NCBI GenBank assembly: GCA_964036045.1
Contig: OZ038402.1
Span: 11,427,739 to 11,491,738 of the forward strand
Source of the DNA: Eutreptiella sp. 'Long Island Sound 2002'
Taxonomy: Eukaryota > Euglenozoa > Euglenophyceae > Eutreptiales > Eutreptiaceae
Direction: 5' to 3'
Length of the DNA stretch: 64,000 nucleotides
The notes beneath the pieces are model-generated. The model saw only the letters and a program-made list of their open reading frames with translations. It was not told where the DNA came from and did not search any database. Shown in pieces: positions 14,801-26,506 of this stretch (position 1 is its first letter; each line of letters begins with the position of its first letter). Position numbers and translations under genes: made by a program.

Positions 14801-16059
14801 TGGGGCGGAGTGCAGTGCAGTGGGGTGAGATGGATGGGAGTGCATTGCATTGCATTGGGGTGGAGTGCAGTGCAGTGCAGTGAGATGGATGGGAGTGCAT
14901 TGCATTGCATTGGGGTGGAGTGCAGTGCAGTGCAGTGAGATGGATGGGAGTGCATTGCAGTGCATTGGGGTGGAGTGCAGTGCAGTGGGGTGAGATGGAT
15001 GGGAGTGCATTGCAGTGCATTGGGGTGGAGTGCAGTGCAGTGGGGTGAGATGGATGGAAGTGCATTGCAGTGCATTGGGGTGGAGTGCAGTGCAGTGGGG
15101 TGAGATGGATGGGAGTGCATTGCAGTGCATTGGGGTGGAGTGCAGTGCAGTGGGGTGAGATGGATGGGAGTGCGTTGCATTGCATTGGGGTGGAGTGCAG
15201 TGCAGTGGGGTGAGATGGATGGGAGTGCATTGCATTGCATTGGGGTGGAGTGCAGTGCAGTGGGGTGAGATGGATGGGAGTGCATTGCATTGCATTGGGG
15301 TGGAGTGCAGTGCAGTGCAGTGAGATGGATGGAAGTGCATTGCATTGCACTGGGGTGGAGTGCAGTGCAGTGGGGTGAGATGGATGGGAGTGCATTGCAT
15401 TGCATTGGGGTGGAGTGCAGTGCAGTGGGATGAGATGGATGGGAGTGCATTGCATTGCATTGGGGTGGAGTGCAGTGCAGTGGGGTGAGATGGATGGGAG
15501 TGCGTTGCATTGCATTGGGGTGGAGTGCAGTGCGATGGGGTGAGATGGATGGGAGTGCATTGCATTGCATTGGGGTGGAGTGCAGTGCAGTGGGATGAGA
15601 TGGATGGGAGTGCATTGCATTGCATTGGGGTGGAGTGCAGTGCAGTGCAGTGGAATGGATGGGAGTGCATTGCAGTGCATTGGGGTGGAGTGCAGTGCAG
15701 TGCAGTGAGATGGATGGGAGTGCATTGCATTGCATTGGGGTGGAGTGCAGTGCAGTGCAGTGAGATGGATGGGAGTGCATTGCATTGCGTTGGGGTGGAG
15801 TGCAGTGCAGTGGGGTGAGATGGATGGGAGTGCATTGCAGTGCATTGGGGTGGAGTGCAGTGCAGTGGGGTGAGATGGATGGGGGTGCATTGCAGTGCAT
15901 TGGGGTGGAGTGCAGTGCAGTGGGGTGAGATGGATGGGAGTGCATTGCATTGCATTGGGGTGGAGTGCAGTGCAGTGGGGTGAGATGGATGGGAGTGCAT
16001 TGCATTGCATTGGGGTGGAGTGCAGTGCAGTGGGGTGAGATGGATGGGAGTGCATTGCA

Positions 16060-16620
16060 GTGCATTGGGGTGGAGTGCAGTGCAGTGCAGTGAGATGTAT
16101 GGGAGTGCATTGCAGTGCATTGGGGTGGAGTGCAGTGCAGTGGGGTGAGATGGATGGGAGTGCATTGCATTGCATTGGGGTGGAGTGCAGTGCAGTGCAG
16201 TGGGGTGAGATGGATGGGAGTGCATTGCATTGCATTGGGGTGGAGTGCAGTGCAGTGGGGTGAGATGGATGGGAGTGCATTGCATTGCATTGGGGTGGAG
16301 TGCAGTGCAGTGGGGTGAGATGGATGGGAGTGCATTGCAGTGCATTGGGGTGGAGTGCAGTGCAGTGCAGTGAGATGTATGGGAGTGCATTGCAGTGCAT
16401 TGGGGTGGAGTGCAGTGCAGTGGGGTGAGATGGATGGGAGTGCATTGCATTGCATTGGGGTGGAGTGCAGTGCAGTGCAGTGGGGTGAGATGGATGGGAG
16501 TGCATTGCATTGCATTGGGGTGGAGTGCAGTGCAGTGGGGTGAGATGGATGGGAGTGCATTGCATTGCATTGGGGTGGAGTGCAGTGCAGTGGGGTGAGA
16601 TGGATGGAAGTGCATTGCAT
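16060..16620 (+). repeat. 280-bp tandem duplication in the satellite
   Basis: A block containing the rare GAGATGTATGGG variant and a TGCAGTGCAGTGCAGTGGGG expansion starts near 16060 and repeats 280 bp later at 16340. The period is five units plus one extra TGCAG, so each copy also shifts the array phase by 5 bp. Confidence 0.85.
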
Positions 16621-19600
16621 TGCATTGGGGTGGAGTGCAGTGCAGTGCAGTGAGATGGATGGGAGTGCATTGCATTGCATTGGGGTGGAGTGCAGTGCAG
16701 TGGGGTGAGATGGATGGGAGTGCATTGCATTGCATTGGGGTGGAGTGCAGTGCAGTGGGGTGAGATGGATGGGAGTGCATTGCATTGCATTGGGGTGGAG
16801 TGCAGTGCAGTGCGGTGAGATGGATGGGAGTGCATTGCATTGCATTGGGGTGGAGTGCAGTGCAGTGGGGTGAGATGGATGGGAGTGCATTGCAGTGCAT
16901 TGGGGTGGAGTGCAGTGCAGTGGGGTGAGATGGATGGGAGTGCATTGCATTGCATTGGGGTGGAGTGCAGTGCAGTGCAGTGAGATGGATGGGAGTGCAT
17001 TGCATTGCATTGGGGTGGAGTGCAGTGCAGTGCAGTGAGATGGATGGGAGTGCATTGCATTGCATTGGGGTGGAGTGCAGTGCAGTGGGGTGAGATGGAT
17101 GGGAGTGCATTGCAGTGCATTGGGGTGGAGTGCAGTGCAGTGGGGTGAGATGGATGGAAGTGCATTGCAGTGCATTGGGGTGGAGTGCAGTGCAGTGGGG
17201 TGAGATGGATGGGAGTGCATTGCAGTGCATTGGGGTGGAGTGCAGCGCAGTGGGGTGAGATGGATGGGAGTGCATTGCATTGCATTGGGGTGGAGTGCAG
17301 TGCAGTGGGGTGAGATGGATGGGAGTGCATTGCATTGCGTTGGGGTGGAGTGCAGTGCAGTGGGGTGAGATGGATGGGAGTGCATTGCAGTGCATTGGGG
17401 TGGAGTGCAGTGCAGTGGGGTGAGATGGATGGGAGTGCATTGCAGTGCATTGGGGTGGAGTGCAGTGCAGTGGGGTGAGATGGATGGGAGTGCATTGCAT
17501 TGCATTGGGGTGGAGTGCAGTGCAGTGGGGTGAGATGGATGGGAGTGCATTGCATTGCATTGGGGTGGAGTGCAGTGCAGTGCAGTGAGATGGATGGGAG
17601 TGCATTGCAGTGCATTGGGGTGGAGTGCAGTGCAGTGCAGTGAGATGTATGGGAGTGCATTGCAGTGCATTGGGGTGGAGTGCAGTGCAGTGGGGTGAGA
17701 TGGATGGGTGTGCATTGCATTGCATTGGGGTGGAGTGCAGTGCAGTGGGGTGAGATGGATGGGAGTGCATTGCATTGCATTGGGGTGGAGTGCAGTGCAG
17801 TGGGGTGAGATGGATGGAAGTGCATTGCATTGCATTGGGGTGGAGTGCAGTGCAGTGCAGTGAGATGGATGGGAGTGCATTGCATTGCATTGGGGTGGAG
17901 TGCAGTGCAGTGGGGTGAGATGGATGGGAGTGCATTGCATTGCATTGGGGTGGAGTGCAGTGCAGTGCAGTGAGATGGATGGGAGTGCATTGCATTGCAT
18001 TGGGGTGGAGTGCAGTGCAGTGCAGTGAGATGGATGGGAGTGCATTGCATTGCATTGGGGTGGAGTGCAGTGCAGTGGGGTGAGATGGATGGGAGTGCAT
18101 TGCAGTGCATTGGGGTGGAGTGCAGTGCAGTGGGGTGAGATGGATGGGAGTGCATTGCATTGCATTGGGGTGGAGTGCAGTGCAGTGCAGTGAGATGGAT
18201 GGGAGTGCGTTGCATTGCATTGGGGTGGAGTGCAGTGCAGTGCAGTGAGATGGATGGGAGTGCATTGCATTGCATTGGGGTGGAGTGCAGTGCAGTGGGG
18301 TGAGATGGATGGGAGTGCATTGCATTGCATTGGGGTGGAGTGCAGTGCAGTGCAGTGAGATGGATGGGAGTGCATTGCAGTGCATTGGGGTGGAGTGCAG
18401 TGCAGTGCAGTGAGATGGATGGGAGTGCATTGCAGTGCATTGGGGTGGAGTGCAGTGCAGTGGGGTGAGATGGATGGGAGTGCATTGCATTGCATTGGGG
18501 TGGAGTGCAGTGCAGTGGGGTGAGATGGATGGGAGTGCATTGCATTGCATTGGGGTGGAGTGTAGTGCAGTGGGGTGAGATGGATGGGAGTGCGTTGCAG
18601 TGCATTGGGGTGGAGTGCAGTGCAGTGGGGTGAGATGGATGGGAGTGCATTGCATTGCATTGGGGTGGAGTGCAGTGCAGTGGGGTGAGATGGATGGGAG
18701 TGCATTGCATTGCATTGGGGTGGAGTGCAGTGCAGTGGGGTGAGATGGATGGGAGTGCATTGCATTGCATTGGGGTGGAGTGCAGTGCAGTGGGGTGAGA
18801 TGGATGGGAGTGCATTGCATTGCATTGGGGTGGAGTGCAGTGCAGTGGGGTGAGATGGATGGGAGTGCGTTGCATTGCATTGGGGTGGAGTGCAGTGCAG
18901 TGGGGTGAGATGGATGGGAGTGCATTGCATTGCATTGGGGTGGAGTGCAGTGCAGTGGGGTGAGATGGATGGGAGTGCATTGCATTGCATTGGGGTGGAG
19001 TGCAGTGCAGTGGGGTGAGATGGATGGGAGTGCATTGCATTGCATTGGGGTGGAGTGCAGTGCAGTGGGGTGAGATGGATGGGAGTGCATTGCATTGCAT
19101 TGGGGTGGAGTGCAGTGCAGTGGGGTGAGATGGATGGGAGTGCATTGCATTGCATTGGGGTGGAGTGCAGTGCAGTGCAGTGAGATGGATGGGAGTGCGT
19201 TGCATTGCATTGGGGTGGAGTGCAGTGCAGTGGGGTGAGATGGATGGGAGTGCATTGCATTGCATTGGGGTGGAGTGCAGTGCAGTGGGGTGAGATGGAT
19301 GGGAGTGCATTGCATTGCATTGGGGTGGAGTGCGGTGCAGTGCAGTGAGATGGATGGGAGTGCATTGCATTGCATTGGGGTGGAGTGCAGTGCAGTGGGG
19401 TGAGATGGATGGGAGTGCATTGCATTGCATTGGGGTGGAGTGCAGTGCAGTGGGGTGAGATGGATGGGAGTGCATTGCATTGCATTGGGGTGGAGTGCAG
19501 TGCAGTGGGGTGAGATGGATGGGAGTGCATTGCATTGCATTGGGGTGGAGTGCAGTGCAGTGCAGTGAGATGGATGGGAGTGCATTGCATTGCATTGGGG

Positions 19601-21694
19601 TGGAGTGCAGTGCAGTGGGGTGAGATGGATGGGAGTGCATTGCATTGCATTGGGATGGAGTGCAGTGCAGTGGGGTGAGATGGATGGGAGTGCATTGCAT
19701 TGCATTGGGGTGGAGTGCAGTGCAGTGGGGTGAGATGGATGGGAGTGCATTGCATTGCATTGGGGTGGAGTGCAGTGCAGTGGGGTGAGATGGATGGGAG
19801 TGCATTGCATTGCATTGGGGTGGAGTGCGGTGCAGTGGGGTGAGATGGATGGGAGTGCATTGCATTGCATTGGGGTGGAGTGCAGTGCAGTGGGGTGAGA
19901 TGGATGGAAGTGCATTGCATTGCATTGGGGTGGAGTGCGGTGCAGTTGGGTGAGATGGATGGGAGTGCATTGCATTGCATTGGGGTGGAGTGCAGTGCAG
20001 TGGGGTGAGATGGATGGGAGTGCGTTGCATTGCATTGGGGTGGAGTGCAGTGCAGTGGGGTGAGATGGATGGGAGTGCATTGCAGTGCATGGGGGTGGAG
20101 TGCAGTGCAGTGCAGTGAGATGGATGGGAGTGCATTGCATTGCATTGGGGTGGAGTGCAGTGCAGTGGGATGAGATGGATGGGAGTGCATTGCAGTGCAT
20201 TGGGCTGGAGTGCAGTGCAGTGGGGTGAGATGGATGGGAGTGCATTGCATTGCATTGGGGTGGAGTGCAGTGCAGTGCAGTGAGATGGATGGGAGTGCGT
20301 TGCATTGCATTGGGGTGGAGTGCAGTGCAGTGGGGTGAGATGGATGGGAGTGCATTGCAGTGCATGGGGGTGGAGTGCAGTGCAGTGGGCTGAGATGCAT
20401 GGGAGTGCATTGCATTGCATTGGGGTGGAGTGCAGTGCAGTGCAGTGAGATGGATGGGAGTGCGTTGCATTGCATTGGGGTGGAGTGCAGTGGGGTGGGG
20501 TGAGATGGATGGGAGTGCATTGCATTGCATTGGGGTGGAGTGCAGTGCAGTGGGGTGAGATGGATGGGAGTGCATTGCAGTGCATGGGGGTGGAGTGCAG
20601 TGCAGTGGGGTGAGATGGATGGGAGTGCATTGCATTGCATTGGGGTGGAGTGCAGTGCAGTGCAGTGAGATGGATGGGAGTGCGTTGCATTGCATTGGGG
20701 TGGAGTGCAGTGGGGTGGGGTGAGATGGATGGGAGTGCATTGCATTGCATTGGGGTGGAGTGCAGTGCAGTGGGGTGAGATGGATGGGAGTGCATTGCAG
20801 TGCATGGGGGTGGAGTGCAGTGCAGTGGGGTGAGATGGATGGGAGTGCATTGCATTGCATTGGGGTGGAGTGCAGTGCGGTGGGATGAGATGGATGGGAG
20901 TGCATTGCATTGCATTGGGGTGGAGTGCAGTGCAGTGCAGTGAGATGGATGGGGGTGCGTTGCATTGCATTGGGGTGGAGTGCAGTGCAGTGGGGTGAGA
21001 TGGATGGGAGTGCATTGCAGTGCATGGGGGTGGAGTGCAGTGCAGTGGGGTGAGATGGATGGGAGTGCATTGCATTGCATTGGGGTGGATTGCAGTGCAG
21101 TGGGGTGAGATGGATGGGAGTGCATTGCATTGCGTTGGGGTGGAGTGCAGTGCAGTGCAGTGAGATGGATGGGAGTGCATTGCAGTGCATTGGGGTGGAG
21201 TGCAGTGCAGTGGGGTGAGATGGATGGGAGTGCATTGCATTGCATTGGGGTGGAGTGCAGTGCAGTGGGGTGAGATGGATGGGAGTGCATTGCATTGCAT
21301 TGGGGTGGAGTGCAGTGCAGTGGGGTGAGATGGATGGGAGTGCGTTGCATTGCATTGGGGTGGAGTGCAGTGCAGTGGGGTGAGATGGATGGGAGTGCAT
21401 TGCATTGCATTGGGGTGGAGTGCAGTGCAGTGGGGTGAGATGGATGGGAGTGCATTGCATTGCATTGGGCTGGAGTGCAGTGCAGTGGGGTGAGATGGAT
21501 GGGAGTGCATTGCATTGCATTGGGGTGGAGTGCAGTGCAGTGCAGTGAGATGGATGGGAGTGCATTGCATTGCATTGGGGTGGAGTGCAGTGCAGTGGGG
21601 TGAGATGGATGGGAGTGCATTGCATTGCATTGGGGTGGAGTGCAGTGCAGTGGGGTGAGATGGATGGGAGTGCATTGCATTGCATTGGGGTGGA

Positions 21695-22300
21695 TCTTAG
21701 AGGCCAGCCCAAGCCCAACTCCATCTCCAAGTCCCAGTCTGAGCCCAAGTCCAGGTATTCAACAACGTGTCTGCTGTCCTGTGCCGTTTCCAGTGAAGCC
21801 TGCCTGTCGCATCTGTGCACACACCAACCAGCAAGCATCTCGATCCACAATGCTGCAAGGCTCCTCATGGCACTGCAGTCTGACGCAGATTTTGGGTCAC
21901 TGGCAGTAGGTCAGTCAACAAGGATTGGATGGGTGTACGGTATGCACCAAAGCCCTTTTCCAGCTATGTAGCTTGTCTTCATATTTCATGACCCCATGAA
22001 ATGGCGGCAGAAGAGTTCAGTTTTCTCGAAAACATGGCACCACAGAGCCCAAATTTTGGAAATTTTGAGTTTAACAGTGGGTAACGGAGCGAGAGCCCAG
22101 TACCACATGTCTGACTGATCAATGGAAGATGGTGCACATACCATATTCTGCGCGAATAATGCAGGATGGTACCGAACCGGACTTCCCAGCTGTTGTATCC
22201 ACTACATCTGAGACACAGCCTCCCAACGGACACGCACCAATGGCAGTACCAGAACCCAAGCAGGATAGTAGACATTGCGTTCTCCTACACAAACGCACAC
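21695..22300. other. Non-repetitive flank of the satellite, no gene recognised
   Basis: The satellite gives way to mixed sequence that starts with a short CCCAAGYCC-rich stretch (21706-21756). The short ORFs on both strands overlap each other, and I recognise no domain in them. I see no tRNA, rRNA or clear splice structure. Confidence 0.5.
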
Positions 22301-22320
22301 ACACCCCTTCCCAGACCCAC

Positions 22321-22401
22321 GGGGGGGGGGGGGGGGCTCTGACCCCGTCCCGCTGCAACTCACCCCCCAACTGTCTTCCAAAACCTTGGGGGGGGGGGGG
22401 G
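22321..22401 (+). repeat. Two long poly-G runs
   Basis: Uninterrupted G runs lie at about 22321-22336 and 22388-22401, with a third of about 11 G near 22699. They fall in ORFs that are open on both strands, which makes those ORFs unreliable. Run length may also be a sequencing artefact. Confidence 0.8.
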
Positions 22402-23154
22402 CGGTCGCGGAAACTGGTGTGCTTGGTGTTGACTGTTGACTGGATGTTGTTGGTGCAGATGACTGACTCATGACAAGACAAATAAAAACAAACTGGGGAG
22501 ACATGGGGCAGCTCCCGTACAAGCAGAGCAGGAGCAGGCAGACAGACACATGAACTCAAAAAATTGGATGCTGCGGCATGCTGCGGCATGCTTCCAAACC
22601 CCTATGTGCAGCTCCAAAAAACGGGTGCTGCGGCATGCTGCGGCTGCACATGCTTGGTGGGGAGGAATGGAAGGAAACAGGTGGAGCAGAGCTTAGTGGG
22701 GGGGGGGGGGTATTGGACAGCAGGGGATCGTACCGTACCACCACCCGCCCTCCGGCGGACCCCACGTGTGCCTTGACAACAGTCGATCCGACCCGAGCCA
22801 ACAGCCCCACGGTCTCCGGCAGCGCTTCTCCTGCCTCGCCCCCAGACCGCCCCCACGTCGGATGCCTCACGTGGCCGCGAGCACTGCCTTCCACAGAAGC
22901 AGCCGCGACAGCACGTGCATCGGGGCCGGTGCTGACACAACGCTGCCCAAGGACGGCATCGGGGGACGCCTGGGGTGTGCCCTGTGGGGCCGTGGACAAG
23001 CACAGCGCAGCACAACGCATACTGGGCACTTTGCTGGGGATGTATTGGATGATCATTTCTGCAGAACGGAGCGCATGGGTCGAGGGAGGAGAACATGGGG
23101 ACGCCTGGCGTTGTACACCGTCTCTGCACCCGTGCGCCCTCCTTGCCTTCTGGC

Positions 23155-23222
23155 GGAGGCCTCCCTCCCTCCGTCCCTCTCCCTCCCTCTCCGCCTCCCG
23201 CCCTCCCTCCCTCCCTCCTCAG
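23155..23222 (+). repeat. (CCCT)n pyrimidine tract
   Basis: An imperfect CCCT/CTCC tetranucleotide tract. A second one lies at 25066-25112. Between them and upstream the DNA is GC-rich with overlapping ORFs on both strands, the longest 319 aa on the minus strand at 22602-23561. I recognise no family in these and take them as composition-driven. Confidence 0.8.
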
Positions 23223-23702
23223 CCCCGTGGATGAGGCGAAATATACGCCGGCACCCAAGCGGCTTACCACCAGGGGACAGGCGCCCGATCCACCACAACC
23301 ACCGCGGGCCCGTCCCCGCGCCGCGCAGCAGCCACAACGGTTGCCCAAGTGTTTCCAAAACAACACCACAACACGCGGCAACGCGCACCAGAAGTGGCAC
23401 CCTCCTGGAGGGCGGTCCCAAACCCCGCTGAAGGGAGCACCGTGAGCTTGCACGGTGGGTAAGCAGTCGCCTGGGTAGCTGGGCGTCCAGTGCTGAGCCT
23501 GCATGCCACTGGAAGGAGGGCGTCCTCCCCCCAGCAACCTGACCGTGCAACGGTGCAACACACCGCCAATGGGTCACTGGGCCAGTGCATGTATCCCGAC
23601 CAACCGCACGCGGCACGACGCGACGCCGCGACAGCGCACGGCAGAAAGGAGGGGTGCGCACGCCGAGCTAAACCGCGAGCCCCGCATCACACACGCAGTG
23701 CG

Positions 23703-23726
23703 CAGCAGCAGCAGCAGCAGCAGCAG
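23703..23726 (+). repeat. (CAG)8 microsatellite
   Basis: Eight perfect CAG triplets open a region (23700-24780) dense in CTGCAG, GCTGCAG and CAGCAG words. The five stem-loop repeats described separately lie in this region. Confidence 0.9.
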
Positions 23727-23734
23727 GGTGCAGC

Positions 23735-23769
23735 GCCCCCATAGCCCCTCGATTGGTAACGGGCGGGGG
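23735..23769 (+). repeat. Dispersed 36-bp stem-loop repeat, copy 1
   Basis: The consensus begins GCCCCAATAGTCCCTAG and continues ATTGGTAACGGGGCTGGGG. CCAAT and ATTGG can pair around a 9-nt loop, and CCCC faces GGGG outside. This copy reads ATAGCCCCTC in the loop region, so its stem is weaker. Confidence 0.7.
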
Positions 23770-23896
23770 TTGGCTGCAGTGTGCAGCAGCAGGTGTGCTG
23801 CAGCACCAGGATGGCAGCAGCAGCTGCACCATAAGTGTGACAGCTGAAATGCTGCTGCTCAGCAGCTGCAGCTGCAGGTGCAACCCCAGATTGCAG

Positions 23897-23933
23897 CACC
23901 CCCGTAGCCCCTCGATTGGTAACGGGGCGGGGG
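23897..23933 (+). repeat. Dispersed 36-bp stem-loop repeat, copy 2
   Basis: Shares GTAGCCCCTCGATTGGTAAC with copy 1 apart from one base. Flanked on both sides by CTGCAG-rich sequence. Confidence 0.7.
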
Positions 23934-24026
23934 TAGGCTGCGGTGAGTGGCGTGTGCAGCAGCAGGTGTGCAGCAGGGGCTGCAGCAACGACAGCCGCAA
24001 GCAGGCTGCAACGCTGAGACAGCCGT

Positions 24027-24062
24027 GCCCCAATAGTCCCATGATTGGTAACGGGGCTGGGG
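24027..24062 (+). repeat. Dispersed 36-bp stem-loop repeat, copy 3
   Basis: Keeps the full CCAAT/ATTGG stem with loop AGTCCCATG. It is preceded by CGCTGAGACAGCCGTG, which is also seen upstream of copy 4, so the repeated unit extends about 15 bp to the left. Confidence 0.8.
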
Positions 24063-24275
24063 TGCTGCTGCAGTGTTCGCAGGTTACGGACTGCTGCTGC
24101 AGGAACTACAGAGAACCACAGCACTGACTGCAGTGTGACTGCACCAGACTGCAGAAGGCTGCAGCATGCTGCCGATGACTACCGCGGCAGACCGCGGCAG
24201 GCTGCAACGGGCTGCAGCTGACCCCAACGGGCTGCAGGCGACTGCAGCCAATGGCTGTGCCCCAGGGCAGTGGGC

Positions 24276-24339
24276 AGCGGAGGGCGTCCTCCGTAGCCCC
24301 ACCGGTGGCGAGGTAACCAGCAGGAGGGCGTCCTCCAAG
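24276..24339 (+). repeat. Paired GAGGGCGTCCTC near-palindromes
   Basis: GAGGGCGTCCTCC occurs twice here, about 47 bp apart, and once more at about 23517. GAGG and CCTC can pair around GCGT. They sit on either side of a CCACCGGTGG palindrome. Function unknown. Confidence 0.6.
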
Positions 24340-24459
24340 CGGACCCGCCGCGAGGCACCAGGCCCTTGGCGTCAAGGAGCCCGGTTCCCCCACGCGCGGG
24401 AGCCAGGCCCAGAGCCACGACCTGGCCAGGCAGCCACGCGGCAGCACTGAGACAGCTGA

Positions 24460-24495
24460 GCCCCAATAGTCCCTAGATTGGTAACGGGGCTGGGG
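24460..24495 (+). repeat. Dispersed 36-bp stem-loop repeat, copy 4
   Basis: Consensus copy with loop AGTCCCTAG, preceded by CACTGAGACAGCTGA. Confidence 0.8.
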
Positions 24496-24558
24496 CACAG
24501 CCGCAGCGACTGCAGCGCGAAGACTGCAGCCACTGCGCTATGGCGCTGGGACAACAGA

Positions 24559-24593
24559 GCCCCAATAGTCCCTAGATTGGTAACGGGACTGGG
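24559..24593 (+). repeat. Dispersed 36-bp stem-loop repeat, copy 5
   Basis: Nearly identical to copy 4 and 99 bp downstream of it. GGGGCTGGGG is changed to GGGACTGGG. Confidence 0.8.
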
Positions 24594-25434
24594 CACAGCA
24601 GATGCAGTCGACTGCAGCAGAAAGCAGCGAACTGCGGACGACAGCAGCCGACAGCGGCAGCCTGCAGCTGACAGCAGCAGACCGCAGCTGCTTGCTGATG
24701 GCTGCAACTGACTGCGGATGATTGCAGCAGATTGCAGGAGACTGCAGCAGACTGCAGCTGCGGCTGACGGCTGTGCTGCTCCGCGGCTGCGGCCCAAGAC
24801 GCAGCCCAAAGCCCACCGCGTGGTGGCACAAGCCCACCGCAAGATGGCAGCACACGACGCAACACAGCGCGGAGCACGGCGAGCGCCCGCGGGAGCACGG
24901 GGAGCGCACGGGACACACGGCGGCCGCACACACCACACATCACTCCGGGGCGGCGAAGGGTAAGCCCCCCTGGGTGTACGCCGGCGGCCGCTCTCAACCG
25001 GCAAGGCGTGAGGCACACCTCAGGTATGCCAATAGCGTACGGCCCCTCAGAACCAGAACCAGAATCCCTCCCTCCCTCCTTCCCTCCTTCCCTCCCTCCC
25101 TCCCCCTTTCTGCGGTGTGCGTGCCGGGGCATGTGCATGCGCATGTGCCTGCACGTGTGCCCGGGCGGGACCCTCGGGTGTTGAAGGGGTGCAGGCCCAT
25201 ACGTTTTGGTGAGGGTGTGCACAGCGGGTCACGTGGGGGGTTGTGAGAGGCAATGGGAGGTCCACAGGAATGTATGTTGTCATGCGCCGTGTGTTCAGTG
25301 GACACATGGTTCTGCCACTTCCGATGCCCAGAGCCCGTTGGGCGCCTTTGGCGGTGGGGTTTGTGTTGACTAGTCAAAACCCCAGGCGATCAAGCCCCAT
25401 ACAATAGCGGACACGCACAACGCATACGCCACCG

Positions 25435-25650
25435 CATGTACCATCACCACCACCATCACCACCACAGACGCGATCATGCCTGCACACAGAACACACGCAC
25501 AACCAACAGACAAAGGCACGCATACACCACGACTACCTCCTCCTCCACCACCACCTCCACCACAACCACCACCTCCTCCTCCTTCTCCTGCTCCACCTCC
25601 CCCTCCTCCTCCTCCTCCTCCTCCTCCTACTTCCTCACCACCACCACCAC
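25435..25650 (+). repeat. Interrupted CAC/CAT and CCT/CTC triplet repeats
   Basis: ATCACCACC triplets at about 25440-25465 are followed by CCACCT, CTCCTC and CACCAC blocks up to about 25650. They produce proline-, threonine-, histidine- and glycine-rich ORFs in different frames, which I do not take as genes. Confidence 0.8.
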
Positions 25651-26147
25651 GTGCACGGTCATACACGCATGCATCCCGCACCTTGATCGCTTCCACTGAA
25701 ATTGGAACGCGCTATGTACGAGGACGAGTCCAATGCATTCCACACCGCCCAGTACAGCCTCTGGTGGGGCGTATCAAGACTGATGGCGGTCACCTGTCAT
25801 AAAGCAGTGGGTGGGCTCAGCTCTTGAACACGTGTAATGCACAAGACAGTCCATAATACCAACACAAGACAGACCGTGGCTGTCCGAGATGAGCCACTGT
25901 CCGTCTTCGCGACGGCGTTGCGCCCGATTGACGTGGCCCTTGCATCCGGTACCACAGACCAGCACTGTATTGGCCCCCAAACCCCCCGAAGTGGCCACCA
26001 TCGCATGAATGTACCATGAGGGGAAATGCTTGCCCGGCGCCCGCCTGGCGCATGCCCAGCGCGCTACCTTTGTATTAAGTATCCTGGCTCTAGCCCCAAG
26101 TTTATCCTCACCCAGGGAAGTCCCCCAAGTGGACCGCACTAGACCAC

Positions 26148-26241
26148 AAACCTTCCCTGCAAGGCATGTTGCATAAGCCGAAATATGAGAATCTAACAAC
26201 ACAAAATGTCAGTCCCACCAAACCTTCCCTGCAAGGCACGT
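26148..26241 (+). repeat. Short direct repeat around CCTTCCCTGCAAGGCA
   Basis: CAAACCTTCCCTGCAAGGCA at about 26149 recurs at about 26220, 72 bp later. Both lie just upstream of the left arm of the 39-bp inverted repeat. Confidence 0.7.
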
Positions 26242-26311
26242 GTGGGCGGAATGGCTACATCACCCCTGCCTTCTCAGGGGTCCCCAATGGAAGGGGGGCC
26301 AAATCAGAAGT

Positions 26312-26350
26312 GGCTACATCCCCCTGGCTTCTTGGGGGCAGATTGTTTGG
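26312..26350 (+). repeat. Left arm of a perfect 39-bp inverted repeat
   Basis: This segment starts GGCTACATCCCCCTGG and ends GCAGATTGTTTGG. Its exact reverse complement lies at 27077-27115, 726 bp away. A diverged copy of the first half, GGCTACATCACCCCTG, lies at 26252. The arms could be the ends of a small inverted-repeat element or two copies of a dispersed repeat in opposite orientation. Confidence 0.85.
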
Positions 26351-26398
26351 TGCATCCCTTGTGCGTGTTTATGCCGTGTCCTCACTCACCACCGCGGA

Positions 26399-26506
26399 TC
26401 CACCACCACCAACGCCTCCGCCAGCGCCACACCGCCGACGCCACCACCACCACCACCACCACCACCACCACCACCACCACCACCACCACCACCACCACCA
26501 CCGCCG
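26399..26506 (+). repeat. (CCA)n triplet microsatellite
   Basis: Nearly pure CCA/CAC repeats, with a perfect core of roughly 22 triplets at about 26439-26503. It reads as poly-His, poly-Thr or poly-Pro on the plus strand and poly-Trp, poly-Val or poly-Gly on the minus strand. Just downstream (26560-26566) is a donor-like GGAG/GTGAGT. Confidence 0.9.

Larger units (their letters stand above)
1..21694 (+). repeat. 55-bp satellite array, about 394 copies
   Basis: A head-to-tail array fills the first third of the window and runs off its left edge. The unit is 55 bp and is built from TGAGATGGATGGGAG, a TGCATTGCAT/G block, TTGGGGTGGAG and two or three TGCAG steps. Variation is mostly single bases at a few sites: GCAT versus GCAG, GGGGTGAG versus GCAGTGAG, GCATT versus GCGTT. 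The plus strand is strongly G/T-rich with very little C. Because 55 is 1 mod 3, each frame passes through all phases and meets TGA in GGTGAGAT, so ORFs stay at or below about 130 aa and are not genes. The array ends within a unit at about 21694. Confidence 0.98.

Noticed and set aside
22602-23561. 319-aa minus-strand ORF and its plus-strand counterparts
   Set aside because: Long ORFs overlap on both strands in GC-rich DNA with poly-G and CCCT tracts; no recognisable domain and biased composition.
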